A stretch of 64,000 bases of DNA. It comes from Chryseobacterium shigense. Lineage in GTDB: Bacteria; Bacteroidota; Bacteroidia; Flavobacteriales; Weeksellaceae. Location: assembly GCF_900156575.1 (NCBI RefSeq), contig NZ_FTNY01000003.1, forward strand, positions 744,001 through 808,000, read 5' to 3'. Under the pieces are notes generated by a model. It saw nothing but the letters and a program-made list of their open reading frames with translations, had not been told where the DNA came from and searched no databases. Positions within the stretch are counted from its first letter, which is position 1. Every line of letters starts with the position of its first letter. Both the position numbers and the translations under genes were made by a program. This document shows positions 15,746-24,783 of the stretch, one piece after another.

Positions 15746-17989
15746 TTATAAATTATTATTGATCGCGTCTTGGGTCCTGTCTACGCCAAGACTGATGAAA
15801 GCGCCTACAAATACAAAGGTATTGACTGGTGGAACCACGGATGAGCTTCTGGCTCCATCAAGAGAAAAATTATACCCATAAATATTCTTTGATCCTAAAA
15901 CATTGGAAATACTCAATACAAGAACGGTAAAAGCTTTCGAATCTTTTTTCCCCAGGTTGGGCAGATAATTAAAGCTGATATTAAGGGCATTGTAGTCTTT
16001 CAATTTTCCTTCATTCCTGATGTAATTGATGCTATTGCTGTTTTCCGTTTTCGTTGCAATATCATAGTATGGGCGACCTTTAGAATAGGTATATGATAAA
16101 TTGACTCCTAATTTCCATTCCGGGATAAATCTTTTGGCCACCGCAGAAAGTGTATGTGCAGAAGCAAAATTTGGTTTTAAGCTCACCGGATAATTCATAA
16201 AATCTCTTTTGGAATCAAGGAAGGAATAACTGATCCAGTAATCAATGTTTTCAAAAGTCTTTTTATCTCTCCAGAATAGCTCAAGTCCTTTGGCATATCC
16301 GTAACCATTATTGTTTAAGGCAGTTTGTATCCTCTGATTTTGCTCTTTGTCCGGAGTAATGTTGAAGGTCTTGATCAGCTGATCGTATTTTTTATAAAAA
16401 GCTTCAAAGCGAAGGTTTCTTCCCTCTGATGATCTTTGAATCTGAAAAATATAATGCTGTGATTTCTGAAACTCAAGATCTGCCGATCCGTTGATGTATT
16501 TGCTTTCAGGATTCTGATAAAACAATCCATAGGCGAAGGAAGTCGTCCAATCTTTAGCCAGGCGATACGCCATTGCGAAACGTGGAGCAATATTGCTTTT
16601 TTCCAGAAACGAAGAGTTTTCAGCCCTCAGTCCTATTTTTGCAGACAATGCATTGCTGAATCCAAGATCTGTTTCTACAAAAGCAGCGGATATCAGATCT
16701 TTATAGTGTTTCTGTACTTGTCCAAAGTTCAGCTTTTCATCTGTATTATTCAGTTCAAAGCCTGCTCTTAACGCACTGATTTTATTAATTCTTCTCTCGA
16801 GAACAGCTTTAAAGTTAATATAATTTCCATCTGTTAATAGTTTCGTTCTGTCCGACTCGGTATCATTCGTTTCCGTAGAGAAATTAAGATCCGATTTGTT
16901 GTAGGAATAAGAAGTCCCTGCATTCAAAAGATACTTCCCGAATTTCTGTTTAAAGGAGAGGTTATGATAGGTATTTTTTCCTTTCAGTCTGACAAGGGCA
17001 AAGTCATATCCAGGTTCCAGGCTCTCTGTTTTCACGCCCAGTTTATCAGAGTCATACATTCCATAATATTTGAAGAATCCCCCGGATTTTGTTTTTATTC
17101 TGAAATTAAAATCTCCGTTTAAACCCTGTGGAGCATCAATAAAATTCGTATTAAAATTAAAAACCTTTTGCATAACGCTTAACAATGAATAGCCTAAAGT
17201 CGCTCCAAAAGAATGGCTTTTATCATGACTCAGCTTCTGAAATCCTGCGTTCAAGAAAATGGGTGAAATTCCAAAATTATAGGAGCTCTGGTCAGGAAGA
17301 TCTACACTTTCCAACATCAGTGCCCCTGAAAGTGCCTGACCGTATAATGCAGAATATCCACCACTTGAAAAGATATTTCCTTTAAAAAGAGAGGTATTGA
17401 AACGGTCTCTTCCCGCAATTCCCGGAACTGAGTTCGAGAAATAATTGTTGATCAGACTCCCATCCATAAAAATTTTGGACTCTGTTCCTGTTCCTCCTCT
17501 GATAAAAAGTCCTTCTGTTTCGCCCACTTTCTGAACCCCCGGAAGGTAATTTAAAGCTGAAGAAATCTGGCCATCTGCTCCCGCCGTCGTGTAGATATCA
17601 ATTGGAGTAAGCAATGCCGTGGCTCTTTTCTTATCGCTGGCTTCTATTGAACCTGCAGAAACGACTACTGCATCGATTTCGCTGATCTGTTCTTTAAGTT
17701 CTGCATTGACTGAAATATCCTGATGATCAATTGTTATTGATTTTTCTACATCCTGGTACTTCGGATGAGTAAAGGTCAGCATAAGATCTCCTTTTTCTGA
17801 GGTCTCAAAGGAAAAGTTTCCCTGTGCATCAGTAGTAGCCCCATCATAGGTATTTTTTAGGGTGACATTGATTTCATTGACTCCTTTATTTTTGAAAGTG
17901 ACCTTTCCCGAGATCTTAATCTGCGAGTATCCTGCAATAAAGGATAGAAAGGCCATCAGAAGTAAAAGTTTATTTCCCTGTGTTTTCAT
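15746..17989 (-). CDS. TonB-dependent outer-membrane receptor
   Basis: 747 residues from MKTQGNKLL; the longer frame starts with TTG and precedes the signal peptide. Order: signal peptide ending IAGYSQ; a carboxypeptidase-regulatory-like domain (ISGKVTFKNKGVNEINVTL to about residue 95); the plug domain (SALNYLPGVQKVGETEGLFIRGG, SKIFMDGSLINNYF); and a 22-strand barrel to the C-terminus. It imports a substrate across the outer membrane using TonB-ExbBD energy. No SusD-like partner follows, so it is more like a siderophore or small-ligand receptor than a SusC. An AraC regulator lies just upstream on the same strand. Confidence 0.93.
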   Translation of the reverse strand: MKTQGNKLLLLMAFLSFIAGYSQIKISGKVTFKNKGVNEINVTLKNTYDGATTDAQGNFSFETSEKGDLMLTFTHPKYQDVEKSITIDHQDISVNAELKEQISEIDAVVVSAGSIEASDKKRATALLTPIDIYTTAGADGQISSALNYLPGVQKVGETEGLFIRGGTGTESKIFMDGSLINNYFSNSVPGIAGRDRFNTSLFKGNIFSSGGYSALYGQALSGALMLESVDLPDQSSYNFGISPIFLNAGFQKLSHDKSHSFGATLGYSLLSVMQKVFNFNTNFIDAPQGLNGDFNFRIKTKSGGFFKYYGMYDSDKLGVKTESLEPGYDFALVRLKGKNTYHNLSFKQKFGKYLLNAGTSYSYNKSDLNFSTETNDTESDRTKLLTDGNYINFKAVLERRINKISALRAGFELNNTDEKLNFGQVQKHYKDLISAAFVETDLGFSNALSAKIGLRAENSSFLEKSNIAPRFAMAYRLAKDWTTSFAYGLFYQNPESKYINGSADLEFQKSQHYIFQIQRSSEGRNLRFEAFYKKYDQLIKTFNITPDKEQNQRIQTALNNNGYGYAKGLELFWRDKKTFENIDYWISYSFLDSKRDFMNYPVSLKPNFASAHTLSAVAKRFIPEWKLGVNLSYTYSKGRPYYDIATKTENSNSINYIRNEGKLKDYNALNISFNYLPNLGKKDSKAFTVLVLSISNVLGSKNIYGYNFSLDGARSSSVVPPVNTFVFVGAFISLGVDRTQDAINNNL

Positions 17990-18081
17990 GGATTTAATTT
18001 TCGGATCAAAAATAGGATGCGGAATGCCTTTCTTTACAATAAATTTTACTGAAAGGCATACTTTGACTGCTGAACGGTAAA

Positions 18082-18984
18082 TTAGTGAATCGGGATACAA
18101 AAATCCACCTGCATTTTGCCTTCGGGATGCTCTTTGAAGTTGGAATGATAGACTTCAAAAGGGAACGATTTTCTCATGGAATAGTGATGCTCGTTCATCC
18201 ATAGAAACAAGGAAACCCAGCATTGCTCAAAGTCATCAAGTGTGAATTCTCCGCTTCCTACCATATACTTTCCGGCCTCAATGGTTTCAGAGAAAACCAC
18301 TCCGCTTTGCTCCTCCAGCTTTTCATCTAAAAGCATACAAGCATGGATTCTTACCTTGTCGGCGGGAGTCACTTTGAAACTGTCATGGTACACGGAGATC
18401 ATTTTAATATTCTCCCGCGGAAACAATTGTTTCTTTTTCGCCCATTCTACAAGCCCATTGAACGAAGGCTCCACATGAGCAACTCCTAAGCTCATTACTG
18501 ATGCCAGATTCATTTCCGGCAGTTCTTTTACTTCAATTTTTAAATTCATTTTTGTCCATTTTAATAGATTCTCGACCTGGCAAATGTACTGACTGAAAAC
18601 CGTATCAACGTGTCCGTTCTTGCCAGGTATCTGTGAAATCTTGTGAAATGTTTCGGGAGCAGAGTTCCGGAATGCAGAGGGAGGCATTCCGTAGTATTTT
18701 TTAAAAGTTTTACTGAATACAGAGTGATTAGAAAATCCAAGATCAAGATAGATCTCTTTCATTTCTATATGCTTCTTTACTGCTAAGTAAAAGGCGCTTT
18801 TTTCTATTTTCTTTCTGATGATATAGTTCTGGAGTGTCTCTCCGGTAGTGAGCTTAAATATCCTATGGAAATGGAAGGAAGAATACATCCCGATTTCGGC
18901 AATTTTTTCCAAAGAAAGATCATCTTCCAGGTGATTATCAATATATCGGATCGCTTTTATGATTCTTTTTTTATGTTCTTCCAT
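18082..18984 (-). CDS. AraC-family regulator with GyrI-like effector domain
   Basis: 300 residues from MEEHKKRI (ATG at 18982-18984); the longer frame opens with GTG. Two helix-turn-helix units at the N-terminus (LSLEKIAEIGMYSSFHFHRIFKLTTGE; KEIYLDLGFSNHSVFSKTFKKYYGMPP) are followed by a GyrI-like small-molecule-binding domain (about 140-300), the Rob/SoxS-related layout. It lies 92 bases upstream of the TonB receptor and may control it. Effector unknown. Confidence 0.9.
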   Translation of the reverse strand: MEEHKKRIIKAIRYIDNHLEDDLSLEKIAEIGMYSSFHFHRIFKLTTGETLQNYIIRKKIEKSAFYLAVKKHIEMKEIYLDLGFSNHSVFSKTFKKYYGMPPSAFRNSAPETFHKISQIPGKNGHVDTVFSQYICQVENLLKWTKMNLKIEVKELPEMNLASVMSLGVAHVEPSFNGLVEWAKKKQLFPRENIKMISVYHDSFKVTPADKVRIHACMLLDEKLEEQSGVVFSETIEAGKYMVGSGEFTLDDFEQCWVSLFLWMNEHHYSMRKSFPFEVYHSNFKEHPEGKMQVDFCIPIH

Positions 18985-19136
18985 TTCAAAAAAGTATTGA
19001 TGGATAAAGGTATCAAGATACACAGAATTTTACTTGTCCTATATTGCTGTTTTTGAAAAAAGGACTGAAATCATAAAGTGTTTCGGAAAATCTTTTATAA
19101 ATTTAACGGTATAATCACTTTAAAAATCATTTAAAA

Positions 19137-19640
19137 ATGAAAGTACAAACTTTAGGACTATTGGCGGGTTGTGCGTTTTTGGCGGCTTCATGCTGCACGA
19201 CAAAAACATACAATGTCAACGCTAAGAGCGGAACACAGACTGGCGGAACCGCTAAGTTTACCCAAAAAGGAGAAGAGGTGGTCATGAAACTTGAAGTAAC
19301 AAGTCTTACCCCAGGTATTCATGCCGTACATATTCATGAAAAAGGCGACTGTTCTGCAGCCGATGGAACTTCTACAGGAGGACACTGGAATCCAGCTAAA
19401 GACGACCACGGAAAGTGGGGTGCTGAGCATTTTCACATGGGAGACATAGGAAATTTAACGGCTGACCAGAGTGGAAAAGCAGTCCTTACTTTCAAAACGA
19501 ATAAATGGTGTCTTGGATGTACGGATGAATCTAAAAACATCATCGGAAAAGGCCTTATCATCCATGCTGCGGCAGATGATTTCCATACCCAACCTACAGG
19601 GAATGCGGGGGGAAGAGTGGGATGTGTAGAAATTAAATGA
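19137..19640 (+). CDS. sodC: Cu/Zn superoxide dismutase, lipoprotein
   Basis: 167 residues. Signal peptide with lipobox AASC19, so the enzyme is probably anchored in a membrane facing the periplasm. All metal ligands are present: copper by H65, H67, H83 and H143; zinc by H83, H91, H100 and D103. The disulfide pair is C72 and C163. The motifs VHIHEKGDC and GGHWNP are typical. It detoxifies superoxide outside the cytoplasm. An extra pair WCLGC (C125, C128) near the electrostatic loop is less usual. Single gene, transcribed away from the AraC gene. Confidence 0.96.
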   Translation: MKVQTLGLLAGCAFLAASCCTTKTYNVNAKSGTQTGGTAKFTQKGEEVVMKLEVTSLTPGIHAVHIHEKGDCSAADGTSTGGHWNPAKDDHGKWGAEHFHMGDIGNLTADQSGKAVLTFKTNKWCLGCTDESKNIIGKGLIIHAAADDFHTQPTGNAGGRVGCVEIK

Positions 19641-19668
19641 TACGTAACTGCAATACTTAATAAAAAAA

Positions 19669-19692
19669 AGGAGATCTTAATTTAGTTCTCCT
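19669..19692. terminator. Weak hairpin terminator between sodC and higA
   Basis: AGGAGA (19669-19674) pairs with TCTCCT (19687-19692). An A run precedes it and ATTTTTAT follows, so it can serve both convergent genes. The stem is short. Confidence 0.55.
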
Positions 19693-19711
19693 ATTTTTAT
19701 TTAAATTCAAA

Positions 19712-20044
19712 TTAAATATGCTCCGCCTCCAGGTTTTTACCTTCTAGCCTCACATTAAATCTCACATCAGCATCAAGTGCCTCAAAAACCTTAAGAACAG
19801 TGGCTATTGTGGAGTTGTTTATATTATTTTCGATCTTGGAAATTTGTGCTTTCTGCACACCAACTAATTTTCCCAGCTCTAATTGGGTAAGCTTCCTTTC
19901 TTTACGGGCTGCTTTAATAAGATGTCCTAATACATCCATTCTTAATTCATACTCGTATAGATGCCTTTCTTCACTACCCTCTTTGCCGATGTAACGATCT
20001 TTTATATCTGCAAGAGTATACTTTTTTATTTCTCTCTTTGCCAT
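19712..20044 (-). CDS. higA: HigA-type antitoxin, XRE helix-turn-helix
   Basis: 110 residues. The helix-turn-helix lies at about 54-90 (KLTQLELGKLVGVQKAQISK and IENNINNSTIATVLKVFEAL). The N-terminal tail is charged. It starts two bases after the toxin gene, the toxin-first order characteristic of HigBA. It should bind and neutralise the toxin and repress the operon through the palindrome upstream of higB. Confidence 0.88.
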   Translation of the reverse strand: MAKREIKKYTLADIKDRYIGKEGSEERHLYEYELRMDVLGHLIKAARKERKLTQLELGKLVGVQKAQISKIENNINNSTIATVLKVFEALDADVRFNVRLEGKNLEAEHI

Positions 20045-20046
20045 AA

Positions 20047-20373
20047 TTATTTTAAATAGTTTTCTCTGATTTTTTCTGCTTTCTTAATCTCTTTTTTAGG
20101 GACTTTGTTATCTTTTTTAATAAATCCATGAGTAGCAATTACCAGGGTTGTTTCCTTATCTCTTTTATCCCAGAATGCCAATAATCTGTATTGTTTCCCT
20201 AAATATCTTATTCTAAATTCCCATATTTCTCCGCTTAACTTTTTAAAGAGTCTTGGATCATTTGTCTGTTCAGCCAGATCGATATTATAAATTATTTTGG
20301 CGGCTGATTTTTGATCCAGACCTGATAAAAAAACAACGGTATCTTCTAAAAATAGCGTGTTAAAATATCTCAT
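20047..20373 (-). CDS. higB: HigB/Gp49-type RelE-superfamily toxin
   Basis: 108 residues with the Gp49/HigB pattern: FLSGLDQKSAAKIIYNIDL, LFKKLSGEIWEFRIRYLGKQYRLLAFW and LVIATHGFIKKDNKVPKKEI followed by the C-terminal helix. Family members are ribosome-dependent mRNA interferases. The gene is the first of a two-gene operon with the antitoxin. Confidence 0.9.
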   Translation of the reverse strand: MRYFNTLFLEDTVVFLSGLDQKSAAKIIYNIDLAEQTNDPRLFKKLSGEIWEFRIRYLGKQYRLLAFWDKRDKETTLVIATHGFIKKDNKVPKKEIKKAEKIRENYLK

Positions 20374-20396
20374 TTGTGTTTTTAATCAAATATACA

Positions 20397-20424
20397 AATA
20401 AGTTTCCAAATATGGAAACTTATT
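20397..20424. promoter_or_regulatory. Palindromic operator upstream of higBA
   Basis: Eleven-base arms AATAAGTTTCC and GGAAACTTATT match perfectly around a six-base centre (AAATAT). The site starts 24 bases upstream of the higB ATG, where the promoter should lie. That is the expected place for autorepression by HigA. Confidence 0.78.
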
Positions 20425-20452
20425 ATTACTTTACATTTTGTAGTAAAAACCC

Positions 20453-20487
20453 AAAAAAACCGCTGATTTTCATCAGCGGTTTTTTTG
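20453..20487. terminator. Strong bidirectional terminator
   Basis: A stem ACCGCTGA/TCAGCGGT is extended by an A7/T7 run on each side. It is 4 bases beyond the stop of the tail-specific protease gene (minus strand) and also closes the higBA control region. Confidence 0.9.
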
Positions 20488-20490
20488 TTT

Positions 20491-22620
20491 TTATGATTTG
20501 GTTCCCATATCGGAAACGATATTCATTGCTTCCTGCAGGTATGGATCTTTTTTCAGATTTTTGATCCACATTTCAGATTTTTTCTTGAAAGCTTCGTCTT
20601 TTTTCTCCCTTTCGATTTCTCCAGGGAACATCGTAAACTTAAGACCGTTTTCAAACTTGGTTAAAGCTTTGAATTTCTCGATCTGAGCCTTTCTCTGTTT
20701 CATCAGTTCATTGAACTTATTGATATTAAGAGTGATGTTTTCTTCTTTATCAAGCTTTTCTCTCCACTGGGCAGATTCAAGAAGAAGCTGATAGTTGTTA
20801 TTTTTAGCCATTCTGTCGGCACTTGCTTTTTCTAAAGCCTGAATATTAAAGTAATTCAGTTTTTTGAATGCAGTCCCAGGAATTTTATCCCACGCTAACG
20901 CATAATCATCATATCGCTCTCCTACTTCTGCATAAGTAAAGAAATCTTTCATCTGGATATCAGAAACAATTCCTTTTCTCTGAGTAGATTCTCCTGTGAT
21001 TCTGTAGAACTTCTGAATCGTCAGTTTTAAAGATCCGAAATCATCTTCCGTATTCAGAAATCTGTTCAGGTCCACAAAAGTCTGTACGGTTCCTTTTCCG
21101 AATGATTGTGGTGAACCAATGATCATTGCTCTGCCGTAATCCTGCATTACTCCTGCCAGGATCTCAGAAGCTGAAGCAGAAAGCTCATTCTGCATGATCA
21201 CTAATGGTCCGGTCCAGATAGGCGTTTCATTTTTATTTTTTAAAGTCTGGATCTTTCCGTTACCGTCTTTTACCTGAACATAAGGTCCTGCATCCATGAA
21301 AAGTCCCATGATATCTCCTACTTCAGTTAATGATCCTCCTCCGTTATTTCTAAGGTCAAGAACAATTCCTTCAATATTCTGTCCTTTTAATTTAATGATT
21401 TCATTTTTGATGTCGTCCGAAGCATTTCTTCCTTTAGCATCCTCAAAATCAGCATTAAAGCTTGGTAAATTGATAAATCCGTATTTCTTACCGTTTGGAG
21501 AGTTCACTACAATACTTCTTGCGAAGGTATCTTCAATTGCTACCTCCTCACGGATCATGGTAACGTCTTTTGTTGTTCCGTCTTTTTTCTGAACAGTAAG
21601 GGTAACCGGTGTTCCTTTTTCTCCTCTGATCAGTCTTACTGCTTCATCAGAAAGCATTCCTACAACATTTACGGCGTCATCTTTTGGTTTCGATTTTACT
21701 TTTAAGATCTTGTCCCCTTCTGAAAGCTGTTTAGATTTCCAGGCTGGTGCACCAATCGTTAAAGCTCCGAGATACAGATTTCCTTTTTTCTCCTGAATAA
21801 TAGCTCCTATACCAATTACTTTTCCAGTGAATTGGGTATCAAAATCTTCTTTATCTTTTGGAGAATAATAGTTTGTGTGCGGATCGAAAACTTCCGTATA
21901 GGCATTCATATACACGGTAAACCAATCCATTTTCTTTCTCTTTTTGAATCTTGTGAAGGTGTCTTTTACAAGGTCTTTCACTTCGTCCGTTGCCTTTTTG
22001 ATCTTCTGATCCTGGGTAAGCGGCTGATATTTGATGGTATCTTTCAACTTGTATTTCTGAACAGAATCTTTCTTCTCTTTCTGAGCTTCTTCTTTGCTGT
22101 TCATCGACTCAACCTCCTGAAGAATATTATATTTAATATATTTTCTCCACTCATTATACTGTTCCTGCTTGTTGGCAGGTACTTTTTTAAGCTTCGGTTC
22201 AAGAGTCAAGGATTCTTCTTCCTGAAGATTGATTGGCTTGCTGAAAATATCCTGAGTAATCTTATCTATTTCATCTACCCTTTGATACAATCTGTCGATG
22301 GTAAGTTTATAGAATATCAGGTCTCCCTGGCTGATGTAGTCGTCAAGCTTTGTTTCGTGCTTGCCGAATTCATCCATATCCGACTGGAGAAAATATCTTT
22401 TTGCGGGATCTACCAGCTCAAAATAATGTTTATAAACGTCCTTGGAATAGGCATCATTGATGGGTTTCGGGCTGTAATGTAAATAAGAAAGTGTATTCTT
22501 TACGCTCACCATGATTGTCTGCATCTTTTCATCGTCATTCTTTGGCGAGTTGAAACAAAACATTAGACTTGTCAATGGAATTAGGAGTAAAAATTTATTC
22601 AGTTTGAAATTTTTCCACAT
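20491..22620 (-). CDS. prc: Carboxy-terminal processing peptidase (tail-specific protease, S41)
   Basis: 709 residues, the size of E. coli Prc. An N-terminal hydrophobic segment (KFLLLIPLTSLMF) exports it. A DUF3340-like N-terminal helical region is followed by a PDZ domain (GIGAIIQEKKGNLYLGALTIGAPAWKSKQLSEGDKI, split over about 270-360) and the S41 core. The catalytic pair is S483 (in LSASASEI) and K509 (in FGKGTVQ). It degrades or trims periplasmic proteins from the C-terminus. Single gene with a strong terminator. Confidence 0.95.
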   Translation of the reverse strand: MWKNFKLNKFLLLIPLTSLMFCFNSPKNDDEKMQTIMVSVKNTLSYLHYSPKPINDAYSKDVYKHYFELVDPAKRYFLQSDMDEFGKHETKLDDYISQGDLIFYKLTIDRLYQRVDEIDKITQDIFSKPINLQEEESLTLEPKLKKVPANKQEQYNEWRKYIKYNILQEVESMNSKEEAQKEKKDSVQKYKLKDTIKYQPLTQDQKIKKATDEVKDLVKDTFTRFKKRKKMDWFTVYMNAYTEVFDPHTNYYSPKDKEDFDTQFTGKVIGIGAIIQEKKGNLYLGALTIGAPAWKSKQLSEGDKILKVKSKPKDDAVNVVGMLSDEAVRLIRGEKGTPVTLTVQKKDGTTKDVTMIREEVAIEDTFARSIVVNSPNGKKYGFINLPSFNADFEDAKGRNASDDIKNEIIKLKGQNIEGIVLDLRNNGGGSLTEVGDIMGLFMDAGPYVQVKDGNGKIQTLKNKNETPIWTGPLVIMQNELSASASEILAGVMQDYGRAMIIGSPQSFGKGTVQTFVDLNRFLNTEDDFGSLKLTIQKFYRITGESTQRKGIVSDIQMKDFFTYAEVGERYDDYALAWDKIPGTAFKKLNYFNIQALEKASADRMAKNNNYQLLLESAQWREKLDKEENITLNINKFNELMKQRKAQIEKFKALTKFENGLKFTMFPGEIEREKKDEAFKKKSEMWIKNLKKDPYLQEAMNIVSDMGTKS

Positions 22621-23119
22621 AAACTGTCTTTATTTATTGATTTTTTTAAAAATATATACTACAATTAGTAGCAGCAATTAATTCGCTGTTACAAACTATC
22701 AAATTTAATACCTTATTTACAATTATTGGATAGTTTTAAATGTTTTTTATTAAAAGCCAGTCGGTGCAAAAACGGTTATATGGAATCCATTAAATTACAC
22801 GGCTTATAATCAGGCAATTAAGTCCAAACCCATTACTTCCTTCTGATTTTCAAATCTGTTGACAATAATGTATCACAATAATCTACGTCCGCTATATAAA
22901 GATAGGTTCAATATACTGTAATCCCCTTTTCAAAATAAGGTTTTCACTATTATTTCCTGTTGATTTCCCCTGGCCGGGACAAAACTTATATTTATGAAAT
23001 TGCATTTATCTTCAAAACTTTTTAATTAAATTTGAAGGGTGGGAATTTTTCTTTTCTGTCAAAAAAGACAAAAGAAAGGTCCTTATCTGAGCAATTGATG
23101 CTAAAACTAAACTTATTTT
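22621..23119. other. Long intergenic region between the protease gene and surE
   Basis: About 500 bases between divergent genes with no credible ORF. It must hold both promoters. Near surE lie the -7 word at 23027 and an imperfect hairpin in the leader (TTTCTTTTCTGTC pairs with GACAAAAGAAA, about 23047-23079). The rest is AT-rich with no repeat or RNA family that I recognise. Confidence 0.5.
23027..23034 (+). promoter_or_regulatory. Bacteroidota-type -7 element for surE
   Basis: TAAATTTG matches TAnnTTTG and lies 93 bases before the surE ATG. A TTG at 23000-23002 is further away than the usual spacing. Confidence 0.42.
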
Positions 23120-23890
23120 ATGGAAAGACCGCTTATTCTGGTTACTAATGATGATGGAATTACCGCACCTGGTATCAGAAACCTTATACAATTTATGAAC
23201 GAAATCGGAGATGTTATTGTCGTTGCCCCTAACTCTCCCCAAAGTGGAAAAGGCCACGCTATTACAATCAATTCTACCTTAAGCTACGAAGAAGTGACGC
23301 TTGATGGGCCGCAAACTGATTTTTCATGCAGCGGAACCCCTGTAGACTGCGTAAAGATGGCTCTTGACAAGATCCTGACGAGAAGACCGGATATCGTGGT
23401 TTCAGGGATTAATCATGGTGCGAATTCTTCCATTAATGTGATCTATTCAGGAACAATGTCTGCCGCTGTTGAAGCTGGTGTAGAAGGAATTCCTGCGATC
23501 GGATTTTCACTCATCGATTTTAGCTGGGAAGCTGATTTTTCGCAAGCCAAAGATTATATCCAGACTATTGTAAAAAGAACGCTTGAAAACCCAATGCCTA
23601 AAGGAATTGTTCTCAATGTAAATATTCCGAAACTGACCGCTGGGGAAATCAAGGGTGTGAAAGTCTGCAAGCAGGCGAATGCAAAATGGGAAGAAAGCTT
23701 TGACGAAAGGGTGAATCCTCATGGAAAGAAATACTACTGGCTGACAGGATATTTCAACAATATGGACGAGTCTGAAGATGCTGACGAAACAGCATTGGCC
23801 AACGGATATATTTCAATCGTTCCCGTAAAGTTCGATCTTACCGCTTATGAATATATGAAGACGCTGGAAGAAGTAATGAAATTTGACTGA
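23120..23890 (+). CDS. surE: 5'/3'-nucleotidase SurE
   Basis: 256 residues. The N-terminus RPLILVTNDDG holds the metal ligands D11 and D12. APNSPQSGKGHAITI and SGINHGANSSINVIYSGTMSAAVEG-type motifs (here AAVEAGVEG) are conserved. SurE hydrolyses nucleoside monophosphates and polyphosphate in the cytoplasm. The stop overlaps the next ATG by one base (TGATG), so it is translationally coupled to the acetyltransferase. Confidence 0.96.
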   Translation: MERPLILVTNDDGITAPGIRNLIQFMNEIGDVIVVAPNSPQSGKGHAITINSTLSYEEVTLDGPQTDFSCSGTPVDCVKMALDKILTRRPDIVVSGINHGANSSINVIYSGTMSAAVEAGVEGIPAIGFSLIDFSWEADFSQAKDYIQTIVKRTLENPMPKGIVLNVNIPKLTAGEIKGVKVCKQANAKWEESFDERVNPHGKKYYWLTGYFNNMDESEDADETALANGYISIVPVKFDLTAYEYMKTLEEVMKFD

Positions 23891-24555
23891 TGTACGAGAA
23901 GCTAGACCATCCTGTTTATCATTCCCTTAATGAATATCATGAAAAGTTCTGCTTCAATTTTGGAGAAACGAAATTTTATAATCCTGAAGTAGCCTCTTTT
24001 GGAGGAGCAGCCAAGATTTCAAGAGAAAAAGACATCACAGACTATGCAAAAATCTGTGATGATTTTCTGATTTTCGGAGCGAAACCTGACCTGGGAAATT
24101 TAAAGACTGAATTGTCTCAGTTTGTCTGTGATCAGTATGTTTTGGAGAATCCCATTCAGATGGATTTCACTGAGGAAATTATTGAACTGAAACAAGACAA
24201 TCATAAGGAACTTATGGCTTTCATTATGAAGTTTTATCCTTACTACTTTAAATCAAGAACTCCTGAATTAGGACGTTATTTCGGTATTTTTAAAGATCAT
24301 CAACTTGTTGCGGTTACCGGCGAAAGAATGCAGATGAATGATATGACGGAAGTAAGCGCCGTGATTACCGATACGGATCATCTGGGAAAAGGTTTAGCCA
24401 GGCAATTGGTGGCTTTTGTTTCCGGAAAGATTTTTGAAGATGGCAAAACGCCTTTTCTGCATGTTGCAGAAACTAATACAGGAGCAAAAAAACTGTATGA
24501 AAAGTTAGGTTTTATGTATCGGGGAACTATCAACTTATGGGGCGTGAAAAGCTAA
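23890..24555 (+). CDS. GNAT-family N-acetyltransferase
   Basis: 221 residues. The C-terminal GNAT core has VAVTGERMQMNDMTEVSAVITDTDHLGKGLARQLVAFV, which carries the acetyl-CoA loop (D-x-L-G-K-G-L-A), then HVAETNTGAKKLYEKLGFMYRGTIN. The N-terminal 90 residues are a separate, less conserved part. It resembles the FR47-like group. Translation is coupled to surE. The substrate is unknown. Confidence 0.9.
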   Translation: MYEKLDHPVYHSLNEYHEKFCFNFGETKFYNPEVASFGGAAKISREKDITDYAKICDDFLIFGAKPDLGNLKTELSQFVCDQYVLENPIQMDFTEEIIELKQDNHKELMAFIMKFYPYYFKSRTPELGRYFGIFKDHQLVAVTGERMQMNDMTEVSAVITDTDHLGKGLARQLVAFVSGKIFEDGKTPFLHVAETNTGAKKLYEKLGFMYRGTINLWGVKS

Positions 24556-24783
24556 TTTTTCTGCCCTTTATTTTTTTTTTATTTCATGAATTCGCCCTTC
24601 ATTGTATTGTATCAATCCATAATTTCAGGCTCAAATCAGTCTGCTTACTCTGAAACATCATTATCCCGGCTTTAAGCTTCCTTACTTCGTCAAAACCAGG
24701 TTAAAAAATCTATAAAACCCTCTCTTTTCCATTTTCCCTTGAAAGTTTTCCCTACATTTATTCTTATTAATTTTTTCCAGATT

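Noticed and set aside
21832-22482. 216-residue plus-strand ORF
   Set aside because: Lies antisense to the tail-specific protease gene, is made of hydrophobic runs typical of reverse reading, and has no RBS or family motif.
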